NCBI GenBank assembly: GCA_002378585.1 | Contig: DFSJ01000097.1 | Location: 11,025 to 30,882, forward strand | Length of the DNA: 19,858 bases | Reading direction: 5' to 3' | Source of the DNA: Flavobacteriaceae bacterium UBA3440 | Lineage (GTDB): Bacteria > Bacteroidota > Bacteroidia > Flavobacteriales > Flavobacteriaceae | Shown: positions 17,169 through 19,858 of the stretch, in pieces | Layout of the letters: each line of letters begins with the position of its first letter | Position numbering within the stretch: position 1 is the stretch's first letter | Position numbers and translations under genes: made by a program | The notes under the pieces: generated by a model | Seen by the model: the letters and a program-made list of their open reading frames with translations, nothing else | What the model was told of the DNA's origin: nothing | Databases searched by the model: none

Positions 17169-18563
17169 TTATAATAAAGTACGTGGATCAGTTACGTGTC
17201 CTGTTACAGCAGCTGCAGCAGCGACTAATGGAGAGGCGAGTAGGGTACGAGCTCCCGGTCCTTGTCTTCCCTCAAAATTTCTGTTTGATGTGCTCACAGC
17301 GTATTTACCCGCAGGAATTTTATCGTCATTCATCGCCAAACAAGCGGAACAACCAGGTTCGCGAAGTGTAAAACCGGCATCTTCAAAAACCGACAACAAA
17401 CCTTCTTCTTTGATCGATTGGGCCACTAGGTGAGAACCAGGTACCAACCAGGCAGTTACATGGTCCGCTTTCTTTCTGCCGCGAACAATGCTGGCAAATG
17501 CCCTGAAATCTTCAATACGACCATTGGTACAGCTGCCGATAAATACGTAGTCTACTTTTTTACCCAACATGGCATCACCTTCACTAAAATCCATATATCC
17601 TAGTGATTTTTTGTAGGTGGCTACACCGCCATCTAGACTCTGAGCCATTGGAATATTTTGACTGATACCCAATCCCATTCCTGGATTGGTTCCATAAGTG
17701 ATCATCGGTTCTATTTTATCGCCATCAAAGGTGTACTCTTTATCAAACGAAGCCTGATCATCGGAATACAATGTTGACCAATAATTCATAGCCTTATCAA
17801 AGTCTTGACCTTTAGGGGCAAATTCTCTACCAGCAACATAATCAAAAGTCTTTTGATCTGGGGCAATCATCCCTCCACGGGCCCCCATCTCAATACTTAA
17901 ATTGCACACAGTCATCCGGCCCTCCATACTCATTTCAGAAAAAACAGGCCCAGCATATTCAACAAAATAACCAGTGGCTCCAGAGGTGGATAATTGACTG
18001 ATTATATATAAAGCCACATCTTTAGGAGTAACTCCTTTTTGCAAAGACCCAGTAATGTTTATACGCATACTTTTGGGTTTCGGCTGCATGATACATTGTG
18101 TGGACAAGACCATTTCAACCTCAGAAGTTCCGATTCCAAAAGCAATCGCTCCAAAAGCACCATGGGTGGAAGTATGTGAATCACCACAAACTATAGTGGC
18201 CCCAGGTAATGTAATCCCGTATTCAGGTCCAACCACATGGACAATTCCATTTTTCTGGTGACCCAACCCCCAATAACTGATTCCGTGTTCACGGGCATTT
18301 TGTTCCAACATCGCCAATTGGTTGGCTGAAAGTGGATCTTCAACAGGTAAATGTTGATTGATAGTAGGGGTGTTGTGGTCAGCCGTGGCAAAAGTACGCT
18401 CAGGAAATTTGACGCGAATTCCTCGCTGTTTCAGGCCCAGAAAAGCTACCGGGCTGGTTACTTCATGCACCATATGTCTGTCGATAAACAAAACATCTGG
18501 ACCATTTTCTATGGAGTGGACTACATGAGCGTCCCATACTTTATCAAAAAGTGTTTTAGCCAT
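17169..18563 (-). CDS. leuC: 3-isopropylmalate dehydratase, large subunit
   Basis: LeuC is the catalytic, 4Fe-4S-containing half of isopropylmalate isomerase. The ATG at 18563 gives 464 residues, the usual length, with the expected start [15 protein letters not shown]. The frame stays open 27 codons further upstream to a TTG at 18644, but nothing there resembles the family. Cluster ligands are C345 ([12 protein letters not shown]), C405 and C408 (GCSACLAMN). Other signatures are [25 protein letters not shown] (starting at C126), [11 protein letters not shown] (226-236) and [10 protein letters not shown] (426-435). It is the first gene of the leu operon. No terminator is visible between it and recG upstream, so it may be served both by a local promoter and by read-through from recG. 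Confidence 0.97.
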   Translation of the reverse strand: MAKTLFDKVWDAHVVHSIENGPDVLFIDRHMVHEVTSPVAFLGLKQRGIRVKFPERTFATADHNTPTINQHLPVEDPLSANQLAMLEQNAREHGISYWGLGHQKNGIVHVVGPEYGITLPGATIVCGDSHTSTHGAFGAIAFGIGTSEVEMVLSTQCIMQPKPKSMRINITGSLQKGVTPKDVALYIISQLSTSGATGYFVEYAGPVFSEMSMEGRMTVCNLSIEMGARGGMIAPDQKTFDYVAGREFAPKGQDFDKAMNYWSTLYSDDQASFDKEYTFDGDKIEPMITYGTNPGMGLGISQNIPMAQSLDGGVATYKKSLGYMDFSEGDAMLGKKVDYVFIGSCTNGRIEDFRAFASIVRGRKKADHVTAWLVPGSHLVAQSIKEEGLLSVFEDAGFTLREPGCSACLAMNDDKIPAGKYAVSTSNRNFEGRQGPGARTLLASPLVAAAAAVTGHVTDPRTLL

Positions 18564-18587
18564 AATCTGTGAGTAAAATTGATTTGA

Positions 18588-18613
18588 TGGATGTAAAAAT
18601 AAGTGCACATCCA
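18588..18613. repeat. Inverted repeat TGGATGT-N12-ACATCCA upstream of leuC (possible operator or leader hairpin)
   Basis: TGGATGT (18588-18594) and its exact reverse complement ACATCCA (18607-18613) lie 25-50 nt upstream of the leuC start. The 12-nt spacing fits either a two-half-site operator or a small RNA hairpin. No T-run follows it, so it is not a terminator. No known regulator is recognised. Confidence 0.4.
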
Positions 18614-18620
18614 ACGTGTG

Positions 18621-18628
18621 TAAAAGTA
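18621..18628 (-). promoter_or_regulatory. Possible -7 promoter element for the leu operon
   Basis: Read on the minus strand, the sequence is TACTTTTA, one mismatch from the Bacteroidota TAnnTTTG -7 box. It would start transcription near 18614, at the edge of the inverted repeat, leaving a leader of about 50 nt. A TTTG lies 25 nt further upstream, too far for a standard -33 box. A/T-rich sequence gives such matches by chance, so this is a weak call. Confidence 0.25.
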
Positions 18629-18676
18629 AAAAATGATTGATCAATTAAAGTCTCAAACGCCTAAAAATTACGACGT

Positions 18677-19858
18677 TCAACTGATGTAATTCCAGATATT
18701 TTTGTGTCTAAGTACCGCTTCAAAAGCTTTTTTTAACACGCTGTGTTCTGTTTGTGATAAAGTGGGGTCTGCATGTAAAATACTCATGGCTTCTTTTCTG
18801 GCCAAACTCAACAATTCCTGATCTTGAGTTAAGTCGGCTATTTTTAATTGAAGGACACCACTTTGTTGGGTACCCATTAAATCCCCTGGGCCCCTTAGTT
18901 TCAAATCAACTTCTGACAAAGCAAATCCGTCGTTAGTTTGTGTCATAGTATGAAGTCTCAGCTTGGCATCTTCACTGATTTGGTCCGCGGACATCAATAT
19001 GCAGTAGCTTTGTTCGGCTCCCCTGCCAACTCGTCCCCTGAGTTGGTGTAACTGTGAAAGCCCAAATCGCTCAGCACTTTCAATCACCATGACTGAAGCA
19101 TTAGGGACATTGACACCTACTTCTATAACTGTAGTAGCCACCATAATCTGTGAAATTCCTCGGACAAAACGATCCATTTCAATCGCTTTGTCATCAGATT
19201 TCATTTGACCATGTACTATGGAAACTTGGTAATTTGGCATGGGAAATTCCCGGGTAATCGACTCATATCCATCCATGAGGTCTTTATAATCCATGGCTTG
19301 GGACTCATTGATTAGCGGATAGACAATATAAACCTGTCGACCCAATGCTATTTGTTCTTTAATAAAACCAAATACCTTCAATCGATGAGCATCAGTGCGC
19401 CAAACTGTCTTAATTTCTTGACGGCCAGGTGGAAGCTCGTCAATTACAGAAATATCCAGATCACCATACAGACTCATGGCCAATGTTCTGGGTATGGGTG
19501 TAGCCGTCATCACTAAAACATGAGGAGGAATATCATTCTTATGCCAAAGTTTTGCTCGTTGGGCTACCCCAAAACGGTGTTGTTCATCGATAACCGCCAA
19601 GCCTAGGTGGTGAAAAATCACCGTATCCTCGAACAAGGCATGAGTTCCCACTAACACATGAATATTGCCTTCTTTTAAATCCGATAACAAATTGGTGCGC
19701 TCTTTATTTTTTACTGACCCAGTCAATAGCGCAACCCGTAAACCCACAGGCGCCAATAAATCACTAATCCCTCTGAAATGTTGTTGGGCCAATATTTCTG
19801 TGGGCGCCACCAAACACGATTGAAAACCATTGTCTACGGCCATCAAAAAACAGAGTAC
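18677..19858 (-). CDS. recG: ATP-dependent DNA helicase RecG, C-terminal part (5' truncated by window edge)
   Basis: RecG is a superfamily 2 translocase that regresses stalled replication forks and migrates branched DNA. The frame is open to the last base, giving 393 visible residues; the wedge domain and Walker A motif lie outside the window. Visible helicase motifs in order: Ia (APTEILAQQHF), Ib (LLTGSVK), II (DEQHRFGVAQRAKL, the DEQH box), III (MTATPIPRTLA), IV/V (VATTVIEVGVNVPNASVMVIE) and VI (LHQLRGRVGRGAEQSYCIL), followed by the RecG C-terminal region with LKLRGPGDLMGTQQSG and LKIADL. DEQH together with the GPGDLMGTQQSG segment separates RecG from Mfd and PriA. An internal TTG at 19846 is not the start, because homology continues to the window edge. 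It is upstream of, and in the same direction as, leuC, with 113 nt between. Confidence 0.95.
   Translation of the reverse strand, partial: VLCFLMAVDNGFQSCLVAPTEILAQQHFRGISDLLAPVGLRVALLTGSVKNKERTNLLSDLKEGNIHVLVGTHALFEDTVIFHHLGLAVIDEQHRFGVAQRAKLWHKNDIPPHVLVMTATPIPRTLAMSLYGDLDISVIDELPPGRQEIKTVWRTDAHRLKVFGFIKEQIALGRQVYIVYPLINESQAMDYKDLMDGYESITREFPMPNYQVSIVHGQMKSDDKAIEMDRFVRGISQIMVATTVIEVGVNVPNASVMVIESAERFGLSQLHQLRGRVGRGAEQSYCILMSADQISEDAKLRLHTMTQTNDGFALSEVDLKLRGPGDLMGTQQSGVLQLKIADLTQDQELLSLARKEAMSILHADPTLSQTEHSVLKKAFEAVLRHKNIWNYIS

Noticed and set aside
17140..17433. 97-codon plus-strand open frame over the leuD/leuC junction
   Set aside because: Antisense to the conserved C-terminus of LeuC and the start of LeuD; its composition mirrors their codons.
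18564..18644. N-terminal extension of leuC from a TTG start at 18644
   Set aside because: LeuC homology begins at MAKTLFDK (ATG at 18563); the extra 27 residues have no family counterpart.
18636..18645. Ten-base palindrome ATTGATCAAT upstream of leuC
   Set aside because: Short and A/T-rich; such palindromes arise often by chance and nothing else marks it as an operator.
1..19858. tRNA, rRNA, CRISPR, insertion sequence, phage or defence genes
   Set aside because: No cloverleaf-like sequence, repeat-spacer pattern, transposase, integrase or terminal repeats were seen; coding space is filled by housekeeping genes.

Overview
The window looks like ordinary chromosome from a Bacteroidota bacterium, most likely Flavobacteriales. 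The evidence is the family signatures of the genes (the Bacteroidota form of the LeuA-like synthase, a cysteine-free YifB, a multidomain DsbD whose signal peptide ends in FYGQ), an exact TAnnTTTG-type -7 box before ilvD, and start codons preceded by A/T-rich sequence rather than Shine-Dalgarno motifs. Genus cannot be read from this sequence. Fourteen protein genes fill almost all of the DNA; I see no rRNA, tRNA, insertion sequence, phage gene, CRISPR array or tandem repeat.

Left part (1-6763, + strand): the 3' end of tilS (tRNA-Ile lysidine synthase) overlaps dsbD (thiol:disulfide interchange protein), which is followed after 1 nt by a penicillin-acylase-family Ntn hydrolase. A strong hairpin lies between that gene and yifB, a ComM/YifB AAA+ ATPase that has diverged at several usually fixed positions.

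Middle part (6942-13936, + strand): a tight operon ilvD-ilvB-ilvN-ilvC followed by an aldehyde dehydrogenase of the NADP-dependent, non-phosphorylating GAPDH (GapN/ALDH11) type. IlvBN, IlvC and IlvD make the valine precursor 2-ketoisovalerate from pyruvate and the parallel isoleucine intermediates. The GapN-like enzyme could supply NADPH for IlvC, but its catalytic glutamate motif is rearranged.

Right part (13976-18563, - strand): leuC-leuD-leuA-leuB, transcribed toward the ilv operon and separated from it by one bidirectional terminator. These enzymes carry 2-ketoisovalerate to 2-ketoisocaproate, the leucine precursor. The 3' two-thirds of recG (- strand) lies upstream of leuC and runs off the right edge. 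ilvE (the aminotransferase) and ilvA (threonine deaminase) are not in the window.

I did not find a clearly new biological system. The points most worth following are the GapN-like enzyme with a displaced catalytic Glu in the ilv operon, the divergent YifB, the LeuB that lacks the usual NAD-ribose Asp, the hairpin directly before yifB, and an inverted repeat before leuC.
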